From assembly GCA_038207585.1 (NCBI GenBank), contig JBBQZP010000003.1, forward strand, positions 62,001-126,000: a DNA stretch of 64,000 nt, in the 5' to 3' direction. The position numbers and the translations under genes are program-made. The stretch comes from JBBQZP01 sp038207585 (GTDB taxonomy: Bacteria; Pseudomonadota; Alphaproteobacteria; Rhodobacterales; Rhodobacteraceae). Positions within the stretch are counted from its first letter, which is position 1. Each line of letters opens with the position of its first letter. Positions 7,793 through 15,185 of the stretch are shown here, piece after piece. The notes beneath the pieces are model-generated. The model ran no database searches, was not told the origin of the DNA, and was given only the letters and a program-made list of their open reading frames with translations.

Positions 7793-8923
7793 ATGCGCAC
7801 CCGTGCCGCCGTTGCCGTCGCCGCCGGAAAACCGCTTGAAATCATGGAAGTGAACCTTGAAGGGCCGAAGGCCGGCGAGGTTTTGATCGAAGTGAAGGCC
7901 ACAGGCATCTGCCATACCGATGAATTCACCCTGTCAGGTGCCGACCCCGAAGGCCTGTTCCCCGCGATTCTAGGGCACGAGGGTGCCGGCATCGTGATCG
8001 AGGTCGGCGCAGGCGTCACCAGCCTGAAGCCCGGTGATCATGTTATCCCGCTGTATACTCCCGAATGTCGCCAGTGCCCAAGTTGTTTGTCGCGCAAGAC
8101 GAACCTGTGCACCGCGATCCGGTCCACTCAGGGGCAAGGGCTGATGCCGGATGGCACGACGCGGTTTTCGATGCTGGATGGCACGCCGATCTATCACTAC
8201 ATGGGCTGCTCCACCTTCGCCAACCACACAGTGATGCCCGAGATTGCGCTGGCAAAGGTGCGCGACGACGCACCGTTTGACAAGATCTGCTACATCGGCT
8301 GCGGCGTTACCACCGGGGTCGGTGCAGTTCTGAACACCGCGAATGTCGAGGCCGGGGCCAAGGCCGTGGTCTTTGGTCTGGGCGGCATCGGGCTGAACGT
8401 CATTCAGGGGCTGCGGATGGCGGGCGCCGACATGATCATCGGGGTGGATATCAACGATGACCGCAAGACATGGGGTGAGAAGTTCGGGATGACGCATTTC
8501 GTCAACCCGACCAAAATCGACGGCGATATCGTGGCGCATCTGGTCGGGATGACGAAAACGCCGTTCGACCAGATCGGCGGCGCGGATTATTCGTTTGATT
8601 GCACCGGCAACGTCAAGGTGATGCGCGCAGCACTCGAATGTACGCATCGCGGCTGGGGACAGTCGATCATCATTGGCGTGGCACCGGCAGGCGCGGTGAT
8701 CGAGACGCGGCCGTTCCAGCTTGTGACCGGGCGCATCTGGAAAGGCACTGCTTTTGGCGGCGCGCGCGGGCGGACGGACGTGCCGACGATCGTGGATTGG
8801 TATATGAACGGCAAAATCGAGATTGATGCGATGATCACCCACACGATGCCGCTGGAAAAGATCAACGAGGGGTTCGAATTGATGAAACGCGGCGAAAGCA
8901 TCCGCGGTGTCGTGATCTACTGA
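7793..8923 (+). CDS. adhI: S-(hydroxymethyl)glutathione dehydrogenase (class III alcohol dehydrogenase)
   Basis: 376 aa, the normal length for class III zinc alcohol dehydrogenases. It shows the catalytic zinc site (ATGICHTDEFTLSG, GHEGAG), the four-cysteine structural zinc loop (CRQCPSCLSRKTNLC) and the NAD-binding GLGGIG. It oxidises S-hydroxymethylglutathione, formed spontaneously from formaldehyde and glutathione, to S-formylglutathione. The frame opens at 7718, but ATG 7793 has AGAGGGAAGG upstream and begins the conserved N-terminus. The enzyme for the next step (fghA) is at 14355. The symbol follows Rhodobacter usage; frmA or flhA are equivalents. Confidence 0.93.
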   Translation: MRTRAAVAVAAGKPLEIMEVNLEGPKAGEVLIEVKATGICHTDEFTLSGADPEGLFPAILGHEGAGIVIEVGAGVTSLKPGDHVIPLYTPECRQCPSCLSRKTNLCTAIRSTQGQGLMPDGTTRFSMLDGTPIYHYMGCSTFANHTVMPEIALAKVRDDAPFDKICYIGCGVTTGVGAVLNTANVEAGAKAVVFGLGGIGLNVIQGLRMAGADMIIGVDINDDRKTWGEKFGMTHFVNPTKIDGDIVAHLVGMTKTPFDQIGGADYSFDCTGNVKVMRAALECTHRGWGQSIIIGVAPAGAVIETRPFQLVTGRIWKGTAFGGARGRTDVPTIVDWYMNGKIEIDAMITHTMPLEKINEGFELMKRGESIRGVVIY

Positions 8924-8935
8924 CGTCGCCGCAAA

Positions 8936-8980
8936 CAAGAATTTTGAAAAATTCTTGCAAAATTCTTCAAAGAATTTTGG
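8936..8980. repeat. 45-bp double-palindrome repeat, copy 1
   Basis: Two adjacent inverted repeats (CAAGAATTTT...AAAATTCTTG and CAAAATTCTT...AAGAATTTTG) lie just after the adhI stop. The reverse complement is nearly identical to 28755-28800. The loops have changed while the stems are kept. It may act as a terminator. Confidence 0.8.
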
Positions 8981-9022
8981 GGTGGCGCGTTTTGCGCCGC
9001 CCGCACTGAATAAGGAACCACC

Positions 9023-9775
9023 ATGGTCGATACCCGCACCCCCCGCCTCGCCGTTCTGATTGACGCCGACAATGTGCCCTCCAGCTATGCCGAAGCGATT
9101 TTCGAGGAAATCGCTGGCTTGGGCGAAGCGTCCGTACGCCGCATCTATGGCGACTGGTCGGCGCAACGTCTGGCCGGTTGGGCGCGCAAGGTGGCGGCCT
9201 TGGGTCTGGTGGCGGATCAGCAGTTTTCCAACACCAAGGGCAAGAACGCCAGCGACATTGGCCTTGTCATCGCCGCGATTGATTTCCTGCATTCGGGCCT
9301 GTTCGACGGCTTTGTGCTGGTCAGTTCCGACAGCGATTTCACCCGCCTTGCCGCCCGCATCCGCGAACAGGGGCTGGATGTGTACGGCATAGGTGAGAAA
9401 AAGACACCCGAGGCGTTCCGCATGGCCTGCAAGCGGTTCATCTATGTGGAAAACCTCGCCGCAGTTGAAGAGCCTGTGCGCGAGGTGAAGCCGGACCGCG
9501 CACCTGCGGTTGAAACGGTGTCAGACGTGCCGCGCGGCACCAAGGAAGCCCCCGCCAAGGCCATCCCCCTGATCATCGCCGCGATGCGCGCGATTGATCC
9601 CGAGGGAGAGTGGTATTCGCTGGGCCAGATCGGCCAGTATATCACCCAAGGGGCCCCCGATTTTGACACCCGCACCTATGGCAGCGCCAAACTGTCGGAC
9701 CTTGTGCGCAAGATCAGCCGGTTCGAGGTGAAATCCGGCCCCGGTGGGCAGCTATTGGCGCGGGATGTGGCGTAA
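9023..9775 (+). CDS. NYN-domain (PIN-like) protein with C-terminal OST-HTH/LOTUS domain, first of a tandem pair
   Basis: 250 aa. Residues about 8-150 form an NYN (LabA/DUF88-type) domain of the PIN nuclease fold. Putative metal-binding acidic residues appear in LAVLIDADNVP, KNASDIGLVIAAIDFL and LVSSDSDFTRLA. A charged linker follows, and the last 70 residues resemble an OST-HTH/LOTUS winged helix (LIIAAMRAIDPEGEWYSLGQ, GSAKLSDLVRKIS), a module linked to RNA binding. A cytoplasmic RNase or RNA-binding role is inferred from the family; no substrate can be named. The start is set by AAGGA 8 bases upstream of ATG. The next gene is a diverged paralogue in the same direction. Confidence 0.82.
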   Translation: MVDTRTPRLAVLIDADNVPSSYAEAIFEEIAGLGEASVRRIYGDWSAQRLAGWARKVAALGLVADQQFSNTKGKNASDIGLVIAAIDFLHSGLFDGFVLVSSDSDFTRLAARIREQGLDVYGIGEKKTPEAFRMACKRFIYVENLAAVEEPVREVKPDRAPAVETVSDVPRGTKEAPAKAIPLIIAAMRAIDPEGEWYSLGQIGQYITQGAPDFDTRTYGSAKLSDLVRKISRFEVKSGPGGQLLARDVA

Positions 9776-9838
9776 GCGGCCAAACTGACGCCGCAATTCG
9801 ATGGGATCATTTTCGAATTGCAGGCGTCGGAGGTTTTT

Positions 9839-10570
9839 GTGAACGACCAGACTTTCGGATTTGACGCCCCGCTTTCGATGCAGGTTGGCCGGGTTGCGGT
9901 GTTGGCTGATGGGGAGAACCTGCCGTTTTCAACGGTATCGGGTTTTTTGTCGGACTCGGGGCGCGGGCAGACGGAAGTGATCCACCGTGCCTGGTGCAAC
10001 CGGCTGAACGCGAACGGGTGGGAGGCCGCGCACGGTTTTGACGTGACCTATCTGAACACGCTGTCGGGCAAGAATTCCGCCGATATTCATCTGGTGATCG
10101 AGGCGATGCAGATTGCGCATGATAAGCTGGTGGATGGGTTCGTGATCCTGTCAACCGACCGCGATTTCGCGCCGCTGGCCTATGCGCTGCGGCGGATGGG
10201 CTTGTGGGTGATCGGGGTGGGGAGGGCGGAAACTTCGATCCTGTTCCGGGAGGCATGCTCGCGGTTTTATCAGTTGGCGCAGAAGGTTGAGCCGGATTTG
10301 CAGACGCCTTTGGCAAAACCCGCACCGGCTAAGGCCGTACAAACGCCGCTTTCGCCGGTTGATACCGCACTGAAAGCCATCATTTGTGCCTACGGTGACG
10401 CAGGAGGAGGCATCGCACTCAAATCGCTAGGTAGCGAGATGTCGAAGTTGAAGATTTTACTGCTCAACACAGGCTTTTCAACTTGGTTCAGGTATCTAAG
10501 CTCAAAACCTTCGATGTATGCCGTGTCCGGGCCATCAGATGCCCGCATAGTCCGCTTAGCGCGGCCCTAA
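9839..10570 (+). CDS. NYN-domain protein with diverged C-terminal OST-HTH domain, second of a tandem pair
   Basis: 243 aa from GTG 9839, chosen because GGAGG lies 5 bases upstream. A TTG 21 bases earlier is possible. The NYN motifs parallel those of the upstream gene: VAVLADGENLP, KNSADIHLVIEAM and VILSTDRDFAPLA. The segment after that is longer in the first half, including an insert around HRAWCNRLNANGWEAAHG. The C-terminal region (about residues 178-243) looks like a degenerate OST-HTH unit. Codons there are less GC-biased than elsewhere (TCA, CTA, TTA), from about 10365 to 10510, which suggests separate ancestry. The stop overlaps the stop of the convergent tetR gene by 2 nt. Function unknown beyond the NYN family. 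Confidence 0.78.
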   Translation: MNDQTFGFDAPLSMQVGRVAVLADGENLPFSTVSGFLSDSGRGQTEVIHRAWCNRLNANGWEAAHGFDVTYLNTLSGKNSADIHLVIEAMQIAHDKLVDGFVILSTDRDFAPLAYALRRMGLWVIGVGRAETSILFREACSRFYQLAQKVEPDLQTPLAKPAPAKAVQTPLSPVDTALKAIICAYGDAGGGIALKSLGSEMSKLKILLLNTGFSTWFRYLSSKPSMYAVSGPSDARIVRLARP

Positions 10571-11190
10571 CCCTTCACCCCATACATCGCCATGAACATC
10601 GCCACAGCCGCCTTGACGGACCGCGACATATCGGCGTCGGAATAGCCATCGTGCAACCCGCAGACCATGCGGTTGTGCAGATCGGATTTGCACAGGGCGG
10701 CGAACTGGTCGGCGGCCATGTCGAAATCCTCGATCCTGAACTGACCTTGTGCCACCGCGTGGCGCAGGTAATACCCGACCCGCTCGCGGATCAGTTGCGG
10801 CCCCGAGGCATAGAACTGCCGCCCCAGTTCCGGAAAGCGGTCGCTTTCGGCAACACTGATGCGGTACATCTGACGGCCAAAATCAGACAATGATATCCGC
10901 AGGATATGATGGCCGATGGTGGCCATCACTTCGGCCGCAGGGGCATTCATGTTGATCGTCTGAACCGCTTCTTCAGCCTGACGCGCGCATTCGGTCTTGG
11001 CCACTTCCATGAACAACAGCCGTTTGTCGGGGAAATAGCTGTAAAGCGTGGCCTTCGACACGCCCGCCTCGCGCGCGATATCATCAACCGACGCGCCCTC
11101 GAACCCGTCGCGCAGAAACACCGTCCGGGCGCCTTGCAGCACCTGATCGAATTTTCGGCCCTTGCGGATTTCTGGTGCGGTGTCGGTCAT
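10567..11190 (-). CDS. TetR/AcrR family transcriptional regulator
   Basis: 207 aa. The N-terminal helix-turn-helix spans about residues 12-58 (VFLRDGFEGASVDDIAREAG, then VSKATLYSYFPDKRLLF), the standard TetR pattern. The C-terminal ligand domain resembles the AefR-like/TetR_C_7 type. Ligand unknown. It lies 60 bp downstream of a 57-aa secreted peptide gene on the same strand. Upstream of both are three TGAAC-N6-GTTCA palindromes, so autoregulation of a two-gene operon is likely. GAGGGACG before ATG 11190 supports the start. Confidence 0.88.
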   Translation of the reverse strand: MTDTAPEIRKGRKFDQVLQGARTVFLRDGFEGASVDDIAREAGVSKATLYSYFPDKRLLFMEVAKTECARQAEEAVQTINMNAPAAEVMATIGHHILRISLSDFGRQMYRISVAESDRFPELGRQFYASGPQLIRERVGYYLRHAVAQGQFRIEDFDMAADQFAALCKSDLHNRMVCGLHDGYSDADMSRSVKAAVAMFMAMYGVKG

Positions 11191-11250
11191 CGTCCCTCGA
11201 TTGATGGGCAGACTAGACCAATCACCGCACCAGCGGCAAGGCTTGCGCGC

Positions 11251-11424
11251 TTATTGCTTTGGCGCAACAGGGGTTTGCACCTGCGGCAGGGGGGCGGCAC
11301 GGGTGACAGGCTGTGCGGCTTCGGTCGGAAAGGTCAGGCTGGGCAGCGAAAAGACCATGAAATCCGCGCGGGCGGCGGTGGTCAGGGCAAGGGTGGCCAT
11401 CAGGGCCATCAGAATACGGGTCAT
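11251..11424 (-). CDS. Small secreted peptide, 57 aa, upstream of tetR
   Basis: ATG 11424 has TAGGAG 7 bases upstream. The product begins MTRILMALMATLALTTAARA, a good Sec signal peptide, and continues with about 37 mostly polar, Pro-rich residues ending TPVAPKQ. I do not recognise a family. It is shorter than most gene-finding limits. It is probably the first gene of an operon with tetR and is closest to the triple operator, so it is a likely regulated target. Confidence 0.65.
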   Translation of the reverse strand: MTRILMALMATLALTTAARADFMVFSLPSLTFPTEAAQPVTRAAPLPQVQTPVAPKQ

Positions 11425-11440
11425 TACAGGCTCCTATAAG

Positions 11441-11516
11441 TGAACTGTTTGGTTCGCTTTTACAAACTGAACCGAGTCGTTCACTTCGTCAAGCAGAAAT
11501 TGAACCGTACGGTTCA
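11441..11516. promoter_or_regulatory. Three TetR-type operator palindromes
   Basis: Three 16-bp sites follow TGAAC-N6-GTTCA: 11441-11456 (last base off), 11468-11483, and 11501-11516 (TGAACCGTACGGTTCA, a perfect palindrome). They lie 27 and 33 bases apart, in the divergent region between the small peptide gene and mbfA. A TTGACG -35-like hexamer on the minus strand (11487-11492) lies between the second and third sites. The nearby TetR protein is the obvious candidate binder. Confidence 0.72.
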
Positions 11517-11554
11517 GTTATTTTCCCTTTCCCTTTCGACCGCCGCAAACTACC

Positions 11555-11569
11555 TTAGAATCATTCCAA
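11555..11569 (+). promoter_or_regulatory. Irr-type iron box (ICE-like) ahead of mbfA
   Basis: TTAGAATCATTCCAA is one base from a perfect TTAGAA-N3-TTCTAA palindrome, the pattern I associate with the Irr iron-control element. It lies 13 bases upstream of ATG 11583. mbfA is an Irr target in rhizobia, so iron/haem-dependent repression is likely here. Confidence 0.55.
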
Positions 11570-11582
11570 CTTGGAGCGATAC

Positions 11583-12560
11583 ATGATCCCCGGAATGACC
11601 TCTCGCCGCCGCTTTTCCGATTTGTCAGAGCAGGAGATTCTGGCGCTTGCCATCTCGTCCGAAGAAGACGACGGCCAGATCTACCGCACCTATGCCGAAC
11701 AATTGCGCGGCGAATATCCCGCGTCGGCGGCTGTGTTCGACGGAATGGCGGAGGAAGAAGACATCCATCGTCAGCGCCTGATCGCCCTGCATCGCACCCG
11801 GTTTGGTGACGTTATTCCCCTGATCCGGCGCGAACATGTGGCCGGGCACTATGCACGCCGCCCGGTCTGGCTGGTCAAGAACCTGAGCCTTGAGACGATC
11901 CGGGGCGAGGCCGCAGCGATGGAAAAGCAGGCGGAGACATTTTACCTGCGCGCGGCCCAATCCACGACTGATGCGGCAACCCGAAAACTGCTGGGCGATC
12001 TGGCCGCCGCCGAGGCGGGACATCAGCGCACCGCCGACGCGCTGGAGGCCAAACACTTGCCCGACGACGAAAAGAACGCCGAGGATCAGGCCGCCAAGCG
12101 CCAGTTCATCCTGACCTGGGTGCAGCCAGGCCTCGCGGGGTTGATGGACGGGTCAGTGTCGACGCTGGCGCCGATCTTTGCCACCGCCTTTGCCACGCAA
12201 GACACCTGGACGACGTTTCTGGTGGGCACGGCGGCATCGGTGGGTGCCGGCATCTCGATGGGGTTTACCGAGGCCGCACATGACGACGGTGTTCTGTCGG
12301 GGCGCGGCAGTCCGTTCAAGCGCGGTCTTGCGTCAGGTGTGATGACCACACTGGGGGGCATGGGGCACGCGCTGCCATATCTGATACCGGATTTCTGGAC
12401 GGCAACGTCGATTGCGATGGTGGTTGTTTTCATCGAGTTGTGGGCGATTGCGTGGATCCAGAACCGCTTCATGGACACGCCCTTCCTGCGCGCCGCCTTG
12501 CAAGTGGTGCTGGGCGGTGCTTTGGTCTTTGCCGCCGGGGTGTTGATCGGCGGCGGTTGA
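11583..12560 (+). CDS. mbfA: Membrane-bound ferritin A, iron exporter (erythrin-VIT1 fusion)
   Basis: 325 aa. The N-terminal half (about residues 10-155) is a ferritin-like/rubrerythrin domain with repeated Glu/His iron-ligand positions (SSEEDDGQIYRTYAEQL, MAEEEDIHRQR, GEAAAMEKQAETFY, AAAEAGHQRTADALE). The C-terminal half is a VIT1/CCC1-type membrane domain (GLAGLMDGSVSTLAPIFATA, GAGISMGFTEAAHDDG) with several transmembrane helices. Such proteins export iron and protect against iron and H2O2 stress. The frame extends to TTG 11571, but TTGGAG there serves as the ribosome site for ATG 11583. The nitroreductase gene follows after 10 bp. Confidence 0.88.
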   Translation: MIPGMTSRRRFSDLSEQEILALAISSEEDDGQIYRTYAEQLRGEYPASAAVFDGMAEEEDIHRQRLIALHRTRFGDVIPLIRREHVAGHYARRPVWLVKNLSLETIRGEAAAMEKQAETFYLRAAQSTTDAATRKLLGDLAAAEAGHQRTADALEAKHLPDDEKNAEDQAAKRQFILTWVQPGLAGLMDGSVSTLAPIFATAFATQDTWTTFLVGTAASVGAGISMGFTEAAHDDGVLSGRGSPFKRGLASGVMTTLGGMGHALPYLIPDFWTATSIAMVVVFIELWAIAWIQNRFMDTPFLRAALQVVLGGALVFAAGVLIGGG

Positions 12561-12570
12561 GGGACGGTTC

Positions 12571-13263
12571 ATGTATAAAAAAGGCGAAGTGTCCTACCAG
12601 CCCCTGCCGCTGCCCGACCGGGTGCAGCGCGACGCCGCCGATGCGGTTGCGGCCGCCGAGGCGTTCCTTGCCTATATGCGCAAGCGCCATTCGGTGCGCG
12701 ATTATTCCCCCCGCGCGGTGCCCGAGGCGGTGATCGCTGCCTGCATTGCTGCTGCTGGCACAGCACCTTCCGGGGCCAACCACCAGCCCTGGCATTTCGC
12801 AGCGATTTGTAACCCCGCCATGAAGGCCCGCATCCGGGCGGCGGCCGAGGACGAGGAGCGGGAATTCTATTCCGGCGGGGGTGGCGATGAATGGCTGGCA
12901 GCCCTTGAACCCATCGGCACCGGGGCGGAAAAGCCGCATCTGACCGACGCGCCCTGGCTGATCGTGGTCTTTGCGCAGCGCTACGGCGTGACCGAAGATG
13001 GCGCGCGCTACAAGAATTACTATGTGCCCGAAAGTGTGGGCATCGCCACCGGCATGCTGATCACGGCGCTGCATCACGCGGGGCTGGTGTGTCTGGAGCA
13101 TACCCCCAACCCGATGAAATTCCTGCCGGAATTGTGCGGTCGGCCCGCGTCGGAAAAGGCGGTGATGATCCTGCCGGTGGGCTATCCGTCCGATACGGCG
13201 ACAGTGCCTGCGGTGGCGAAACGGAAAAAACCGCTGGAGCAGATCATGTCGGTGTTTCGCTGA
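12571..13263 (+). CDS. Nitroreductase-family FMN oxidoreductase
   Basis: 230 aa. RKRHSVRDYSPRAVPEAVIAACI and GTAPSGANHQPWHF are the N-terminal FMN-binding signature of nitroreductases. ESVGIATGMLITALHHAGL and LPVGYP are conserved later elements. The order of features resembles the iodotyrosine deiodinase-like branch. FMN-dependent reduction by NAD(P)H is expected, but the substrate cannot be inferred. It is cytoplasmic and follows mbfA by 10 bp, so co-transcription is likely. Confidence 0.85.
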   Translation: MYKKGEVSYQPLPLPDRVQRDAADAVAAAEAFLAYMRKRHSVRDYSPRAVPEAVIAACIAAAGTAPSGANHQPWHFAAICNPAMKARIRAAAEDEEREFYSGGGGDEWLAALEPIGTGAEKPHLTDAPWLIVVFAQRYGVTEDGARYKNYYVPESVGIATGMLITALHHAGLVCLEHTPNPMKFLPELCGRPASEKAVMILPVGYPSDTATVPAVAKRKKPLEQIMSVFR

Positions 13264-13333
13264 CGGCAAGCGCCGGGGGCAACCGTTGTCGGCTGTACCT
13301 GAACCGACGGCGCACCGGAGGGCAACGGCAGAT

Positions 13334-13355
13334 GAGTATTTGTTCAAAAATGAAG
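13334..13355 (+). repeat. Dispersed ATATTT/AAAATGAAG element
   Basis: GAGTATTTG followed by TTCAAAAATGAAG lies between the nitroreductase and AEC genes. It is one of several copies of the same pattern at gene ends in this window. Confidence 0.6.
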
Positions 13356-13419
13356 TCCACGCGCGTGGTTGCATCCCGCCCCCGCGCATGAAACCTTGGT
13401 CGGGCACAAGAGAGTCCCG

Positions 13420-14358
13420 ATGCTGCCCATCCTTCTGAAAACACTTCCGTTCTTTGCATTGATCGGGCTGGGCTGGTGGGCCGGGCGGGTGCGGTTCTTT
13501 ACACCCGAGGCGACGGCCTATCTGACCAAGTTCGTTTTCTACTTTGCCCTGTCAGCGATGCTGTTCCGGTTTTCGGCGAACCTAAGCCTGGGTGAGATTT
13601 ACGACACCCGCTTTGTGCTGGCTTATCTGTCGGGGTGTCTGGTGGTTTACGCGCTGGCGATGGCCGTGGCCTTTGCGCGCCGGATCAGCGTTTCCGAGGC
13701 TGCGGTCGAGGCGCAGTGTGCGGTGATCGGCAACACCGGATTTCTCGGGGTGCCGATGCTGGTGGTGCTGCTGGGGCCGCAGGCGGCGGGGCCGGTGCTG
13801 ATGGTGCTTGCGATTGATCTGATTGTGTTTTCCAGCCTGATCACGCTGATCATTACAGGCGCTCAGCAGGGAAGGATGAGCCTTTCGGTGCTGCGCGTGC
13901 TGGGCATGGGGCTTTTGAAAAACCCGATGATCGTGTCGATGGTGCTGGGGCTTTCGTGGTCGGCCACGGGGGTTGCTGTGCCCGCGCCGGTGAATGATTT
14001 TCTTAGCCTTCTGGGGGCTGCTGCCACGCCGGGGGCGCTGTTTGCCATCGGGGCCTCGCTTGCCTCAAAATCGGCGGAGCGGGTCAGCGTTGCGGTCTGG
14101 CTTAGTTTTTGCAAGCTGGTGCTGCATCCCTTGGCGGTGGCGGTGATGGCGCTGATGGTGTTTCATGTCGATCGGGCTGCGGCGGGTGTGATGATCGCCG
14201 CCGCGGCCTTGCCGGTGGCGGGCAACGTCTACATTCTGGCGCAGCATTACGGGGTGGCACCGCAGCGGGTTTCTGCGTCTATCCTGATTTCGACGGCGGT
14301 CAGTATTCTGACGGTCACGGGCGTGATCGCCTGGGTGACGCAAGGGGGAGGCTTATGA
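13420..14358 (+). CDS. AEC family transporter (auxin efflux carrier type)
   Basis: 312 aa. It is hydrophobic throughout, with about ten predicted helices in two halves, beginning LPILLKTLPFFALIGLGWWAGR. The NTGFLGVPMLVVLLG segment contains the conserved N-x-G-x-x-G-x-P of the family. It is an inner-membrane permease; bacterial members export or exchange organic acids such as malate, but the substrate is unknown here. ATG 13420 is preferred to an upstream ATG because the hydrophobic region begins immediately. The stop overlaps the fghA start (ATGA). Confidence 0.85.
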   Translation: MLPILLKTLPFFALIGLGWWAGRVRFFTPEATAYLTKFVFYFALSAMLFRFSANLSLGEIYDTRFVLAYLSGCLVVYALAMAVAFARRISVSEAAVEAQCAVIGNTGFLGVPMLVVLLGPQAAGPVLMVLAIDLIVFSSLITLIITGAQQGRMSLSVLRVLGMGLLKNPMIVSMVLGLSWSATGVAVPAPVNDFLSLLGAAATPGALFAIGASLASKSAERVSVAVWLSFCKLVLHPLAVAVMALMVFHVDRAAAGVMIAAAALPVAGNVYILAQHYGVAPQRVSASILISTAVSILTVTGVIAWVTQGGGL

Positions 14359-15185
14359 AAACCATATCGGAAAACCGCGCATTTGGTGGCGTGCAGGGCG
14401 TCTATTCCCACGCCTCCGACTCAACAGGCGGCGAGATGACCTTCGGTCTTTTCCTGCCTGAGGAGGCCGAGCGTGGCCCCGTGCCGGTGCTTTGGTATCT
14501 GTCGGGCCTGACCTGCACGCATGAGAATGCGATGGTGAAATCGGGCGCGCAGAAATGGGCGGCCGAGGCAGGGATGGCAATGGTGTTTCCTGACACCAGC
14601 CCGCGCGGGCCAGGTGTGGCCGATGACGCGGCCTATGATCTGGGGCAAGGGGCGGGGTTCTATGTGAACGCGACCGAAAGCCCATGGACCCCACATTTCC
14701 GGATGTGGGATTATGTGACGGACGAGTTGCCACGCCTGATTTTCGGCACCTTCCCGCTGGATGAGGCGCAACAGGCGATCACCGGGCATTCGATGGGCGG
14801 TCACGGCGCGCTGACCATCGCGATGAGCTTTCCGGGGCGGTTCAAATCGGTTTCTGCCTTTGCGCCCATCGCGCACCCAACGGCCAGCGATTGGGGCCGC
14901 AAGCAGTTCAGCGCCTATCTGGGTGTGGATCAGACGAAATGGGCGGCGCATGACGCCACGCTGTTGATGAAAAAACGCGGCTTTGATGGCCCGATGCTGA
15001 TTGATCAGGGCGCGCAAGATCAGTTTCTGGACCTGTTGCAGCCCGAGGCCTTGGCCAAGGCGATGATGGCACGGCGGCAGAACGGCGTTTTCCGAATGCA
15101 AAAGGGCTATGACCACAGCTATTTCTTCGTCGCGTCCTTTATCGAGGATCACCTGCGCTTTCACGCCGACGCGATCTATGGCTGA
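14355..15185 (+). CDS. fghA: S-formylglutathione hydrolase
   Basis: 276 aa, the usual esterase D length. The nucleophile lies in GHSMGGHGALTIA, the oxyanion stretch is WYLSGLTCTHENAMVKSGAQ, and the His is in YDHSYFFVASFIEDHLRFHA. It hydrolyses S-formylglutathione to formate and glutathione, after the dehydrogenase encoded at 7793. GGGGGAGG precedes the ATG. It overlaps the AEC gene by 4 nt and the next gene by 8 nt, so the row 13420-15636 is probably one transcript. Confidence 0.93.
   Translation: MKTISENRAFGGVQGVYSHASDSTGGEMTFGLFLPEEAERGPVPVLWYLSGLTCTHENAMVKSGAQKWAAEAGMAMVFPDTSPRGPGVADDAAYDLGQGAGFYVNATESPWTPHFRMWDYVTDELPRLIFGTFPLDEAQQAITGHSMGGHGALTIAMSFPGRFKSVSAFAPIAHPTASDWGRKQFSAYLGVDQTKWAAHDATLLMKKRGFDGPMLIDQGAQDQFLDLLQPEALAKAMMARRQNGVFRMQKGYDHSYFFVASFIEDHLRFHADAIYG

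Noticed and set aside
12469..13407. A 312-codon minus frame over the nitroreductase gene
   Set aside because: No motifs, and the plus strand encodes a clear nitroreductase.
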